Part shown: piece by piece, positions 24,801-37,734 of the stretch
Layout of the letters: each line of letters opens with the position of its first letter
Position numbering within the stretch: the stretch's first letter is position 1
Notes under the pieces: model-generated
Seen by the model: the letters and a program-made list of their open reading frames with translations, nothing else
Told to the model about the DNA's origin: nothing
Databases searched by the model: none
Made by a program: the position numbers and the translations under genes
Assembly (NCBI GenBank): GCA_030407005.1
Contig: JAUDYN010000012.1
Location: forward strand, 1 to 64,000
Direction of reading: 5' to 3'
Length of the DNA stretch: 64,000 nucleotides
Source of the DNA: Desarmillaria ectypa
Taxonomy: Eukaryota; Basidiomycota; Agaricomycetes; Agaricales; Physalacriaceae

Positions 24801-27800
24801 TCCCCGCCTCTTGACCTTGGTCTGGATATCCCAATCTCGATTCAAGAGCTTGCGCGTACGTTTTTATGTCTCCCAATCATTGCTAGGAGTATCACCATTC
24901 CTTTGACATGGTCGCTGAGGTACCCGTTGATGGGGTTCACGCATTGTGTAAAGAACACAACCAATTGCTAGTATTTTTTGAATCCTACAAGCGATTGAGA
25001 ATGGAAGCCAGACTGGCGATTCTTCGCCCGCATATCCTTACGCGTCGTAACACTCTCTCCTCCTCTTCGGTCTTCACAACGAAGCAGTGTATACTAGGGC
25101 TGCGCGCTCTAAACGTGTTGTACTATTTACGTACCGAAGCCACGAATTCTTTAGAAGATACAGTACAGTACGACTGTCGATTGCTGTTCCTTATGTGGCA
25201 GTGCCTCTGGAGTTCAATGCCTTTTTGTGAGCACATTTTTTCAATTCTAAGGGAAATTAAAGTTACAAACATTTGCATCATTAAATGTTCAGTACTTTGC
25301 GAAATTGCCATGACTTCCACCCCACAGTCAAGCTGTTGTGGCACTTTAACTCAATATTTTCTTCTCTGATGGCTTTCTAATATCCATATTAAGTGAATGA
25401 CTATTCCGATTCATAACGGATGGTTGGATAATGTTGATTTCTGCAGTAAACGGGCCGGAAGGGATGCTGGTGCGTGAGAGCGTGTACTGATGATGCTAAG
25501 AAGACTTGAAGAAGACATTAGCAGCGTTGGGTGCGGCCCGATTGTCCCGTGATTAATGGATCATAAACTCCAGCTTGTGCCGGGTCAAGGTATAAGCCGA
25601 GGGTAGTGGCGCGCTCTGTTTTGCCTTAGTTGTACACAGGCTCGCCGTGCTTTGCCGCAGTGAATTGATCAGCTCCATTCTCGTCCCCACACTCATATCG
25701 CAGACCTCACATTTCGCGACCCACCCCTTGATATTTGATAGTTGTTCACGTTCGTTTGTCTGACGCATCACTCATCTTGCTGTCGGCCAATCTAGAACTT
25801 TCCAAACACCTGGGTCTCCTGTTTCTTCAGTCGGTAACGCTTGGTCACCCTTCCTAAATTTCCTCTCTTTCGGAAGTCGTCTCCTTCACAAGCGGGATAC
25901 TCACCCACGCGCGCCCAAACCGCCAAGAAGCTTCGTATCTTGGTTATCTCTCCCAGATCTCACTCCATCAGCTTCCAGATACATCAACCATACATAGACG
26001 CGGTCTTAGCTTGGTGGTACTTTTCCGTTCGTAGCTAGACCCTCGGCTATCACGAGCGACCCTCCACTCTCTCTCTTATACCCAGCGATACGGTCCCAAC
26101 ATCTGTTATAAAAATATCAAAGCACAACCTGTGCAAGTCATAGGATTGCGCTCATTGTTCTTGTAGGGGGCGGCTTGAAAATCAACGAACACCCTTCGTC
26201 GGATCGACGATCAGAATCTTAGCTTCACTCACAAAAATTGATTGACGCTAGGATAGTACCAGGTTATTTGGGTCAGTAAGGAGATATATAGTATGATGAT
26301 ACTCGTACTTTACATCCATGTGCAACAGCCAGAAGTCTGAAACCAAGAGAAATACCCGGCTACTGAACACCGTGCAATGAGCCAAACGACCGGCTCGCAG
26401 TGCTCCGCGGCAGTTCCATCACGATCGTTACGAGTGCTTTACCATTACCGGCACGATAACCGATACTTCTCTGATGCCTGCGGCTTCAGCCCCACCCACG
26501 AGGAGCCATTAATTTCCAGAAGATTCAATCCTTAAAATCAATTTCCACAATTCCCTCATATTGTATCTTACCCCGGTCGGCGGTGCTTGTGTCTCGGTAG
26601 CTCTAAATTTGATCTCGCGTGTTTCGTAGTATATAATAAAAGAGATGAAACTGTAAATGCGCTCTCTATTTCAAATTTGGGGCTGCTTGCCTATCGAGAG
26701 ATTTGAGTCTGCATAGGAGTGACCAACTGCGCTCGGTAAAAACATGGACGAGAGTAAAGGTATATAGATATTTATCTCCCCGAGGATACTACCTGCTAAA
26801 TCATATTAATGAGCGCGATAGGGTGAAACGTTGATAATCACGTTGGGGGGGAGATATTATTTTACATTATACATTTCTTCAACTGAGTTCTTCGTGTAAT
26901 AAGGCAATCGTTTGTGGAAGTGTAGTCTTGCGCTTCTCGGTTTGAAAACTTCGGAAACAAATATCGGAATACCGTGATGAGTTCTTCTAGGCGGGTCAGG
27001 GTTTCTATGTATGTTTGATCCTATCAATTACTATGCTGGAAGTTAAGGACCGTACTGGAGTCCTATTGGAAGGAATCCTTCGGGTGTATCGGGCCTGTGA
27101 TCGTGATTAAAATAGGTATTTAAGCGAAGAATGACTTACGCGTCACATTCAGCTATCTCGGATCATGCCATATAATAAACGTAAATATCGAGCCCGAACT
27201 TGTCGAGGCCGGTGCAATTATTAATACCTACACGAAGATAAGTAACATTATTCCGTCACATCGGGTTGGGTATTTATGGATGCCAAAGCACCTCTCGAGA
27301 TCCGTGGTTCGATTTCAAAATCTAGAAACTTGACGGAAACTCAACGGACACATGAAAATACCCAATCAATACCCAATCATTTTAGTTTACTCATGACGGA
27401 TGCGATAACTCTATACGCTCTAGAAAGACGGACGAGAAAATCTCACTGCACAACGCGTTGGAGAACCTCTACCATGCAAAGAAAATGGGATCCAGGCACA
27501 TGTGAAACGCGGAAGTTGGAAAAAGAAGTGTTACAATGCTGGGGAATTCAATCATTCTTAATGAGGACCAGACGTTATTTGATAATGTAAGGATCTCTGG
27601 CGCACAGCAGAATTCCTTCACTGCGTGACTCACAGTGTTCTACCGAGTAGGTTTGGGTCCGGGCTGCAACAGGTTTAAATGATCTTCAGGGACGGGATGC
27701 TTACCTGACGGTGACCATTTGCCGGAAGAAATGATTCAAGTGCGAATGTTGTTCATTTAACTTCGTTTGGCTTTCAGTACACCATGATCACCCCTTGGCA

Positions 27801-28695
27801 AGGAGGAGGCGAGGCAAAATCCGGCACATAGCGTAGGAGGGAGGCGAGGGGCCTGAGCCTTGAACACGAAACTGACTTGCCTTATTTATCGCTGTAGGAT
27901 TTGTCTACATGTCTGATTGATATTTATTTCTACCGCTTTGCGTGTTCCTGGCTAAAAGGCCAACCGGCAACTATCGGCAATGAACCGGCACCTACCCCGG
28001 TAACTAAGAGATACTTAACATAGTATTACTAATTATTCCCAATATGTATATATTACTAATATATATGGAAGGAGAATCCCAGCTCATCTTTAAACACGAA
28101 AATGTACGCCATGCGTCTTTTTTGAATCTTGCGGTCCCTTTGCCCCGTGGGGCTCCACAGTCTGGAACACGATTTCGTGTCGAAAAGGACCAGGACGTTT
28201 ATGCACGAATACAACCTTTTTTCTCTTTGTAAAAATGAAAACAACACTATGCATCCGATTTCGTTAGTGGAGGAGTTCAGGACGTAAAAAATGACAGCTG
28301 TATTTCAATCACTCACCGTATACCATGCCTATAGGTAGTTTTCAATTGAATCTTGTTAAGCTCGGCCTTGCGCTTAGTTGGCCGTCAGCTACTGAATTGA
28401 AGTTTATGCTGCTACCCTGAGATGATTATCAAAAGCATATGACTTATACAAATTTTCGGAGGACCGTTACCGTTAGCGAATCATGTCACCAACTTGGGTA
28501 TCCAAAAAGACTGACACTCACTTTAAAAGTACCGGTGTCGTTATCGGATCCTGACGACTTGAATGACTGAGGATTCTGGAAGAATGTAAACGACCGCAAC
28601 CCTTAGTGAGTCGTGATGGTACTGTTGACCCAAGCAAAGCCAAGTTAAGTTACATCTATCGCCCTATCATATACAAATCTTAGCGAAGTCAGAGT
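18816..28695. other. Ten-kilobase region without recognisable genes
   Basis: Many open frames of 60-160 codons occur on both strands, none in a family I know. The longest are minus 22949-23434 (161 codons) and three plus-strand frames at 24217-24522, 24416-24814 and 24908-25369. Those three follow each other on one strand and might be pieces of a decayed gene. Base composition is unremarkable. I see no transposase, reverse transcriptase or RNA gene. Confidence 0.4.
24217..25369 (+). other. Run of same-strand open frames, unassigned
   Basis: Three open frames of 101, 132 and 153 codons lie close together on the plus strand. I recognise no domain. The first two overlap in different frames, so they are not simple exons of one protein. 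The density of open frame is above that of the surroundings, which is the only reason for listing it. Confidence 0.2.
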
Positions 28696-29505
28696 ATGTT
28701 ACTACGTTTATATTTTCCAAGTCTTCTCGGACAGTCAAATCGGAATTGCGTAATCACAAATGCGCAACCACTTGCCAGTGCGACTACTACTACTACTACT
28801 ACTACTACTCCTACCACTAAGGAGATTGGTGTGAGAACAGTACTCTTAATAAATACTAGTGCTTTTTGGTCCCACTTAATTATCCTCATAGTTCCCGTAA
28901 ATAACCCAGGAGGAGTTGGATTCATTCAAGATTCTCCCATCTCAACATTAATGAGAACGACGTGGCAGTGCTCTTTGCCACGATACAGAAATCCGTGCGC
29001 AACGGACTTTGAATTTGTAATATCACACTGCTTTGTTTTTTTTTCTCCTTTCTATTCTTTTACACAGCTCTTCGGTTTGTTATCGAACGTTAACTGGTTG
29101 CTCACAATTCCGACGCCAGTGGCGGGGCCTTTCAAGGATCCTAGTACGCTACATGTGATAATCCGTGACGTATATGGCAACCGACCGCCTGAGGGTATTC
29201 TTGGCTTCTCCCCCTCTAGTTCTGGGTCTTTCCTTTCATTCACGGAGAACACTGCGAAATATCTTGGTATTCATGGGGCCAGGCCTCTGGGATTATTCTC
29301 GTTGCCGCCCAGATCGAAGACGTATGCTTTTGTTCCCATAAGACGATTATGTCAGGCTTGTGCTTCGTCGGCGCGCGGAATTGATGTGTTTGCATGTCTT
29401 TCTCTGGAACTGTTTAAACTCCCCGCATGCTTTAGCCGCGTATTACCCCGCTTATCATGTCCTCATTTGATCAGACAATTCGAGATCTTAGTTTACGAAG
29501 CCTGA
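28696..29505 (+). CDS. Hypothetical 269-residue open frame with threonine run
   Basis: This is the longest uninterrupted open frame outside the recognised genes. A microsatellite of about ten ACT units (28784-28813) is read as polythreonine (residues about 31-39). The remainder is hydrophobic- and proline-rich (for example PVAGPFKDPSTLHVIIRDVYG) and has no domain I know. No intron, promoter or start context stands out. A frame of this length is unlikely but not impossible by chance in 64 kb. Alternatives are a relic of a transposon protein or a fortuitous frame. Confidence 0.35.
   Translation: MLLRLYFPSLLGQSNRNCVITNAQPLASATTTTTTTTTPTTKEIGVRTVLLINTSAFWSHLIILIVPVNNPGGVGFIQDSPISTLMRTTWQCSLPRYRNPCATDFEFVISHCFVFFSPFYSFTQLFGLLSNVNWLLTIPTPVAGPFKDPSTLHVIIRDVYGNRPPEGILGFSPSSSGSFLSFTENTAKYLGIHGARPLGLFSLPPRSKTYAFVPIRRLCQACASSARGIDVFACLSLELFKLPACFSRVLPRLSCPHLIRQFEILVYEA
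28784..28813. repeat. ACT trinucleotide microsatellite
   Basis: About ten consecutive ACT units lie inside the 269-codon frame, keeping it open as threonine codons. Confidence 0.85.
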
Positions 29506-29520
29506 TCTCTTCTGTCAGGT

Positions 29521-29651
29521 GCGATATAATATGGACACCCCCTTAGGACCCGATAAAAGGCAAGATTTTTTCACCCAACCATTCATCAGTCAAGCCCTGT
29601 TTCGTATCTAAACTCATACTACACTCTCGTCCTCGCACTCCACAGATCACC
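29521..29651 (+). promoter_or_regulatory. Putative promoter of the 64-residue protein
   Basis: A TATA-like GATAAAAGG (29552-29560) lies about 92 bases before the start codon. It is followed by a pyrimidine-rich leader (29608-29645, CTACACTCTCG-type sequence) and the start context ATCACCATG. This layout is typical of expressed fungal genes. Confidence 0.5.
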
Positions 29652-29846
29652 ATGTGCACTTCATCATCGTTCTTATCGACACCTTCCAACCAGGTTTACC
29701 AGTCCTGCGGGCGCAAACTGTCCAACCTGGCCTCAAAGTCGCTGTCGTCAAACACGCCAATATTTATCCGCGGCAGACCCAACGAACCTCAATGCTGTCA
29801 TTGCGGATGGAGGGGCGCCCATGCACCAGGGTGCCCTTTCAAGTAA
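29652..29846 (+). CDS. Small Cys-containing protein, 64 residues, function unknown
   Basis: A single-exon frame begins MCTSSSFLSTPSNQVY and ends PQCCHCGWRGAHAPGCPFK. The C-terminal cluster CCHCGWRGAHAPGC has the spacing of a small metal-binding knuckle (CxxC/HxxxC). The N-terminal half is Ser-rich and probably disordered. No signal peptide or membrane segment is evident. The preceding TATA-like box, pyrimidine tract and A/C-rich start context argue that it is a real gene. I recognise no named family. An overlapping frame at 29654-29854 is a shadow. Confidence 0.6.
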   Translation: MCTSSSFLSTPSNQVYQSCGRKLSNLASKSLSSNTPIFIRGRPNEPQCCHCGWRGAHAPGCPFK

Positions 29847-29854
29847 ACGACTAG

Positions 29855-32800
29855 AATACAAGTCTGTATAATGTTCTTCCTTTCCTTTGTCTCCTATTGT
29901 TTATCAGCCCCGTCGTCTTCAGGTCCCATTCTGAACACCGCTCGAGCGCCCTTCCACTTCTTATTATCTCCCAATTTCTTGCAATTGTTTTCTATCTCTG
30001 TCGCCGTATCTGTACCAGTCCTTCTGCATTTTCTCGTCGCCTAATTTTCCATCCTTGCTTTCTATCGCTGTCGCTGCTATCTATAATGCTGAAATACACA
30101 TCATAGCACACTTTTCGTCGGTTTCCTTCTATATTTACTCCGTATGTCCTACACTGATCATTCTTCTGTAACCTGATAATTGTCACTCTCGCGCTCGAGA
30201 TGACATGGTTTGTTGAATTCGTACATTCAAAGTATTCCTTGATGCACATTTCAATCATCTCCCGCCCACTAACTCTTATTGGACCACGAGCACCTCGGGA
30301 AAGTCACAAATTTGGAAAAGCTTAGTAGTATGCGTAAGAAAATGTCAACGCTGAGAACCAAGAAAAGGCTGAAACACAGACGGGCGATCCAAGTTATGAA
30401 AACCTGTCAAGAAACCCAGCTCATAGTGACTGTCTAGTTCTAAGGAGCTACGACAGACCCAAAAAGCTCGACGTTGAGCCTGATACTGGACTTGAGCATA
30501 CCTACTGACAACAGGGTCTTCGACGAAATTGCCTGAATATGACTCGGTATGGGTGCTCTTCTGACCAAAATTTATGGACCGTACGATGGGGTACGACTCT
30601 GAAGTTCCACCATGGAAAGAGACTTGTACTCTCTGGGAAAAATCGTCATACTTGAATGGGATAAGTAGCATGACACGTATTATCGCTGTACAGCATCATG
30701 CCTCTATACCGACCATCCCTCGTACCGTAGCTTGGCACGAAAATTCACCACGGTGCTGAATTGGGGCATTAGCAGAAATGAACTTGTCAGTGACAAAGCG
30801 ATGAAATTATAAGTTAGTAATGTAAAGAGAACACTCTGATAATTAAAGCACCTAAGTCGTATCATTGAACGGCAAACATCAGCTGAATGCAGGAACATAT
30901 TCCAGCGATTGCAGCAGAATCTCTTCTCTCATGATCGTTTTATTTACGATGACAAGATTCTTTGACTGAGCAAAGGACCGCATTGGAAGTTGACGATGTG
31001 GTAGTACAAGTTGCCGTGCTCGTAGACTCGACGTCTTGGGCCGGCTGACTCGTACTTCCTTTTTGGGTTTGCCACGTATCATTATTCTTTTCCACCACCA
31101 TCTACTTCATATTACTGCCACCTCTTCTCTACAGGTTCACCCTCTCTCTACCTGCGACGATGCGTAGCTCTAGGATTGAGGAGCATGCATACCAACACTT
31201 CTGCCTTAGGACAACAAGGTTCAAGATCTCGATACCAATATTGAGGTGGCTCGCCTCACTGACAATTGAGCTATCTCGAGCAATGGTGGAAGGATTGGTA
31301 CGGGTCGTATGGGTGTCGCCTGCTGATACGAGTTTGTTACTTTCTTTAAATTCACTTATTTCTCTCTCTAGTTTTGTTCCATCACCACTCCCCTCCCTAC
31401 CCCATCCGATGCGAAGATCAACGTCAATCGCGGACAACACCACCTCGGAACGTGCTTCAGATTGAGATACGACGGCTTGGACCACCGTTCGTGCTCTGAG
31501 CGGGGCAGCGAACTCTCCCTATGCCGTATTTGCACGTATCCCGGGTGCTTAAGTCTTGCTTGAGGCCGAAGTAATTGAGCTATGATATTCCACTTCTACA
31601 GTCTATAGAGCAGTACTGTAATGCTTACCATTTCAATTGGATTCAATTTGCAATGAAAATTCGGTTGACAAAATTGTCCTGCTTACTCAGAAGCCGTGTC
31701 GCGCAAAAGTTGGTATGCCCTTTTGCTTCTACTTTGTCAGTCATCGCTTTTTTTTTTTGAAGTGGGCCTTATTCTGAGACTAAGTGATTTGATTGGGGAA
31801 TGATAGTATTCTTTTGCCAGTGCCGCTTTCCACAATTTAGTTTGCTCGTGTCGAAGAGACGAGGAACATCAAGCGGCAAGGATGCATGTGGCGACGATTG
31901 ATCAAAAATACAGACGGTCGCATTAATTATGACATCTGTCATGTCATGAAGCATTCTGAGGTGGTGTACTAACCACGTTGCTTCCGTCTCCGCTTATCTC
32001 TCTCTGGCACTTTCTGCAGGGGGATTGGAATACAATCTTCGTTTTGTGTATCCCTCTTGTCTTCCTCTATTGCTCGACGAAATTTGAAGATTTCGACACT
32101 ATCAGAGGCAATTTTTGAAAATGAGACGATTGCGCTATATCCGGAGTATTTCCCACGATGTCTAGGAGGTACGCCAAATCTTTAGGGTAAAATTCGGTCA
32201 AACTCACACTACGCGAAATTGACTGATGTAAATATCTTTCTTAAGTCTATATCTTCACTTTCGTGCAAAAACCAAAAACCACTGCCTATTTGACGAGGGT
32301 TCTTCTAAAAATAGTCCGATTTTGGTGGACTGTGCTTGTCCACGACTGTACATACAAGGGTTTTACACCGCTTTCGCACCTTAAAGGCGGTAATTCCGTG
32401 GCTTTTCCTTTCCGTGGCTCTGCCGTGAACTTCATTAAACCTGACGCATTAGGGTCAACTTTTTGATTTTCATCCAAAGTTATGGACAGAATGGGTCTCC
32501 GTTCTTGACATGAACCGTATGGAAAGATCATAGTCGTCTTCACACCTCTGGGCTCTGAGGCTGTATCGGAAGTGGTCATGACAAAGAATAGAGAAATTAC
32601 GTAGAGCCCCAATGATATGACCGCTTTCGATGAGCGTTTGAACAGACATGTGAAGTATGTAGCTCAAGAATTCCAGCGGCCAAGAGGAAGCGGAGAATAT
32701 TCCTTTTCAAAGCAGTAGAATTCATATTGCTAAGTAGCGGAATAAATAGCGCAGATTATGCGGTATCGATTATAGGTCTTTTCGGGTAGAGCGTCTGAAT

Positions 32801-35800
32801 TCTGGGCCTTTGGCAAACCGCACTCGAAAGACCCAGAACATCGAGGTTTTCGGTAGAGATATACAAGAATAAAATCAAAATATTTCACAGCGAGTCAGAG
32901 ACACCGTCATTAAGCTGAAGGGTACCAACCTGTCGTGCGGTAAGTACACAAATGACACAAAACAACCGCATATCCACTTCGTCAGTCCTTTAAGAAGAAC
33001 GGACCATGGAGCGTATGTCAATGGAATTCCAAGCGTGAAGCTATCAAAAATAGATGTTTGCGGATTGTCACATGTCAATGACTGGTGAAGTACGCTGTCC
33101 AGGCCGATTTTGTTCCTCGAATCGGAAAAATAAAACCTCTTAACCATTAAAGCACAATAGAAGGGAGATATCCGTGAAACAAAAAGGCTCACTATCCTCC
33201 ACACGTCTCGGAAAAACATCTCTATATGTCTCCGACACAAGTAGGACTAGATTTTTGTGCCTCTGCTGGGTTCAATCGGTGCATGAGCAATCTTGAACAT
33301 TTTGACAAATTTGTCGCACGTAGATAAGCTGCTGCACATAAAATAAGCATTAGTGACGTCAAGAGAACCCCCCGGTGAGGGATGTACCACACTGTTATCA
33401 AAATCTCTCTTTGAATGCCAACCATTAGTGGACCGTATCAAAAAGCTCCGAGAATTCCATGAAATCCTCTCCTCCCGACACTTTCTTTACCAAAAAAGGC
33501 GATTCTTTCTAGTCACCGCCTTTACTATCGACTTCATGAAGTTCATCATTGGAAATCGGGTCCCTAGTACACAGATTAGGAAAGCAGAAGCAAATGTAGA
33601 AATATGGGCAGACCCTGTTCACTCTTGAATGGATACCCCCACATCCAGAAGAAAGACCACTGCTGATGCGAAGTCGTCAAGCGAGCCAAGTTTTGACGTT
33701 ATCTCGTGACGCTGTGCAGCAGCAACGAGTTACGAGGGGTCCCTGCCATGCTCTACTGTTGGGATTTGGAACTTCAGGTTTGTGCCGGAAGATTCCTGAA
33801 CATTCATCAATTTGGCACGATACTAGGATATAATTAGGTACTGCAGGAGAACATTCTAGATACATTCTGTAGTATTTAAGGAGCTTGTCTCAAGCTCTAG
33901 GAGATAACAATTCAGTATTCTCTACTCAGCAAGTCTCCCACTGCAATAGTTACAACACCAACAGCAGATAAATTCCGTGTTTGGTCGCTTCACTGTTCAT
34001 TATCTTCCCCTGGGGTGACGCGGTGAGGTATTTTTACTCGTATCCAAGGCCAAAAGTGGAACTTGACACGTGGGGTTCTACTGTCAACATGAACGCAGCA
34101 CTGCACGTACGTGCGTACGTGGGTGCAATAAGATTCATTTAGTGCAAATCAATTCAGACTCCACGGAAAAAGTGATCGGAAAGGAAGGGACAAAGAAATT
34201 ACGTGGAGCCCTCAAAGAGGGTAATAATAACGTCAAGTTGGTTACGCGGGTATCTCCAAAGGAAGCAGAGAGCAGTCCACGCAGCGTGGAATCATAAGTC
34301 CTTTCGCACTGGGCATGTCAATTCTTGGTTCTTCGGTCATGGTCACGGACAGTACATGCAGAACATTTGAAAGCATGTTATATACCAATTCCAAAACACA
34401 GTACTATAATCTAAACAGTTGCATGAGTCAGAAAAGGTGTCATTATGCGAATGGATAACAACATACAGCTAAGTACACACAGTGTCACCCTTGATGAATT
34501 CATGATAATACCCGACTCTGCAGCTTGAAAGTGAGACGTAGCATCATATGGAAGGAAGAGGAATCGGACAGGAAGAACAAGTTATTTGCCTTGGCAATCC
34601 TCTCCGAAGAACAGACCGTCACGAGTCGAGGCCAGCGGGAGCAACGTCCTTGTATATCCACGTAACGATATGAAAGTGAATGTATATGGAAGAACGTTGC
34701 CTAGAACTGTTGACGTACTCTGGCCTAGCCCATTTTTCCATCAAACCAGAGGAATAAAACCTCTGCAGCGGCCAAGCATGAGGAGAGCGTTGAGACCGAC
34801 AATGGCTCACCATCCTCAACCATCCCGTACTTACACTAAGGGGCTATATCACCGATGAGAACAATGACCTTAATCGTACGTGATGGTATTCCACGACAGC
34901 ATGCTCATACGAGGAATTACTAGATTTTAACAGATAAATTTGTAAATGAAGTGAGACGCTTAAATTTCTCGGACTCACATGTAGTGAATTCATCAGTGAT
35001 AGATCATCCCAGCTAGCATCGGTTGGCCCCTCTGATTAACATTGTAAGGTGGAACTCAGCTTTGATTTATATCGTGTCGCGTCTGAGTTCGTCTGATTCC
35101 GTCGTAGACATACGATAGAAAATATCAATGGAGGAAAGGGATGAACAGTTGGGTACGTGTAGCTGACTTGTGAAGTACAATAACGGTATCGGTCCGAACC
35201 TCAATCACGGCGCCTATACCCAGGACACCTGGTGCGCACGGGCCAGTGACGCGATTCCGTCGGAACTACAAAGACAAAGCGTTGTAATGACATAGGAGAA
35301 GGGAGAATGGAAACCGGTAGGGACGCGGCGAAAGGGAGATGATTAACACATTGATCCCGAATATTTTCCATCGTTGTCGCGAGCTCTCCCTCTTCTTCTC
35401 TCTCACCACAGCCTAGTTATGTCCTTTTGTTAGGCATTTGCCGAAATCCGGATATGAGAGCGAGGGGCGAAATGGGATGATCGAAACGAGGTAGGATCTG
35501 TTAGGAAAGATGTATGTCTTTAGAGCATAAAATGGATTTCTGCGAGGGTTAGTGAGGAGACCTGAGAGGTCCTGTTTGCGTGGTAAAGGGGTCAGTCAGT
35601 GCGAAGCAATTACTGTAGGAAGTAGCCGGTAAGCGCGAAGCTATTACGGGCCGTAGGTGAAGACAAGCGCTAGGCGTAGGTGTTCGGATCTGTGTCCGAA
35701 AGTGCTTGGCGTATCCAACGAGTTGTTCAGCAAGCGCTAGGCGTAGCTAAGGGTTCACTCAGTGAAGGTGTGTTGAAGGTAGTAGATTGATCGATTCTTC
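29855..35800. other. Gene-poor stretch
   Basis: Open frames up to about 120 codons occur (for example minus 30345-30671, 31129-31485, 32286-32612, 32875-33240) without any recognisable family or splice structure. A poly-T run lies at 31750-31759. Near the right end a 16-base sequence, CAAGCGCTAGGCGTAG, occurs twice (35664-35679 and 35731-35746). Confidence 0.4.
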
Positions 35801-35804
35801 ACAA

Positions 35805-36190
35805 TGTGACAGGAAGTATTTACATACTAAAGGCCTCGAGCCATGAATATTCTACAATGTTCTATTATATTCTAGGATGAACAAGAAGAATAGAGAAAGT
35901 AAGAGAAAATACATGCGAGTCACTGCTAGGGCCGAGAGGGCCGAGTATCGGCATGTCTTGACTCATGCAAGCTTACGGATACTCGATATACGTAACGCTG
36001 TATTCACTCGTGATCATCATTATCTACAGATAGGCTAAGTTTGAATTTGAATACGTCCTTGCCCTTGCTTGTGTGAATTCGAGAAGCCAGCCAGCCTAAG
36101 CGATTCATCGCGAGAGATGCTTATCAAACTGCTGACTATCCACCAGTGCATACCGGGACTGCTACTTAATACTGAATATGCGGCAGGGAC
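35805..36190. mobile_element. Possible LTR-like segment with 5-base flanking repeat
   Basis: The segment begins TGTGACAGGAAG and is bracketed by CACAA on both sides (35800-35804 and 36191-36195). It is AT-rich and about 386 bases long. The right end (GGCAGGGAC) does not give the usual CA terminus, so the match of flanks may be chance. Confidence 0.2.
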
Positions 36191-36195
36191 CACAA

Positions 36196-37247
36196 ATAGT
36201 TCTCCTCCAAATTTTCTTCAAATTTGCCTTCTACGTCGATAAGGAAATTATCTCAACATTTTGAGAATAATATCATAGCCTGTCATCTAATGAAATCACT
36301 TGTTCAATGGACGAACTCGGAGACACATGCCTCGTTATTATCTTAGACTGATAGAACACAAGAACGATACTATGACTCGTCAGGTGCATAGCTTATCATC
36401 ACCATAAAGCCATTTCTAAAGATAAACAGGTAGCACGACCCGACGCTCGTAAGCACTTCTTTGACAGCCCAAGACTTGATAAAAAACTTTACCCCGTTTC
36501 TAAATTTCGGGATTCTCCGGCCAAGGTTTTATTAACCCCCATGGGTGCATGATCCTGACCGATTAACATCGTCGCCGAATGCGACTGTAGGAAGGAAGAT
36601 GCCATCGTTTCTGCCGTTTTGGGTGTGGTCGTTGGAAGGATAACCGTGCACTGGCCTTGACTCACTACGGCTTGGGAGCATTGCTCGTTTCGTTCTGGAG
36701 TCTGTATTATCTTTGACTTATAACTACAATTATTAGGCCCTTGATAATATAAATCGCTAGAACTATCATCGTACAATATCATGGAACGCATATCTATCCT
36801 CAGTTATCCTCAAGTTATACTTCCTTCTGTGAATAATCTTGTATGCTTCAGTAGTATCCGTCCCCGTCACTAGACTTACTATATTCTCGTATGTCATATT
36901 TATAAGATTGCACACCTCTATTTTGAATTGTTGAAAATCTCGATTCCCTGCTCCTGTTTGGTCTGATAACATGAGTCCTTTCTTCGCTCCTTTCCCCAAC
37001 CTTTCTCACTCTGGATACAGTCTATTTTTGTGAATCAGCGTCCTTGGTCATCTCCGCCGAAGAACACCGCGTATTGTTGGAATCTGATTGAGCTCTCCTT
37101 AGCTAAGTGAGATTCTACGGCATAAGCAGATTCCTTTATTTTGCATCGTCGCTTGTCATTAGACTAAACTGATAAATGGGGTCTCAAGAAACAGACGCCT
37201 TCATGCTCCGTCGGAAGCTCTGACATCATGCAGGTTTACAGATACTC
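36196..37247. other. No recognisable content
   Basis: Two minus-strand open frames (36489-36791 and 36766-36999) have no identifiable family. Nothing else is seen. Confidence 0.4.
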
Positions 37248-37734
37248 GGGGGAGTCAGAGTTAGCGATTATGGGACGATCATGAAAACGATTATTATATA
37301 ATTCACAATAACTAGCAGCAATCAAAATAATATTCGACTTTATTTTATTCCGACCCTTCGTTGCGCAAGCAAATAAACGTCAGTCACACGGCCAAGATCC
37401 AGTTCCCGCCAAACTTCCTCTACCAGGCCTAAACGGCTGTCGGCGCCTTGCTGAATGTGATATAATTGCTCATGAGTGTCCGGCCCTAGCTGAGCAAATG
37501 GGCGTTGTCATGGAGGTAAGTTGCCAAGATGAAGAAAGAACTTGATAGTAGAAGTAAACTATTCAAGAAAATATTCAATAAATTCTTAGCAGGTTATGTT
37601 AGATGAGGCCGATGTAATCGTTACCGATAATTGACGTAGCAGAGTCAGGGAGAGTAAGGTGGCGATTATGGTCCATGATCGGACTCTCATAATCGGCTTC
37701 ATAATCGTCCGTAATCGCTAACTCTGACTCCCCC
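37248..37734. mobile_element. MITE-like inverted-repeat element, 487 bases
   Basis: The left end GGGGGAGTCAGAGTTAGCGATTA is repeated in inverse at the right end (37712-37734). Similarity continues inward for about 36 bases (ACGAT.ATGAA, then CGATTAT). The size and terminal inverted repeats suggest a non-autonomous DNA transposon. A second partial copy of the motif (GCGATTATGG) lies inside near 37663. I could not identify a convincing target-site duplication in the flanks (GATACTC left, TGATAAC right). No transposase frame is present. Confidence 0.6.

Noticed and set aside
31129..31485. Paired open frames on both strands (118 and 101 codons)
   Set aside because: No family match, no splice or promoter signals; charged composition alone is not enough.
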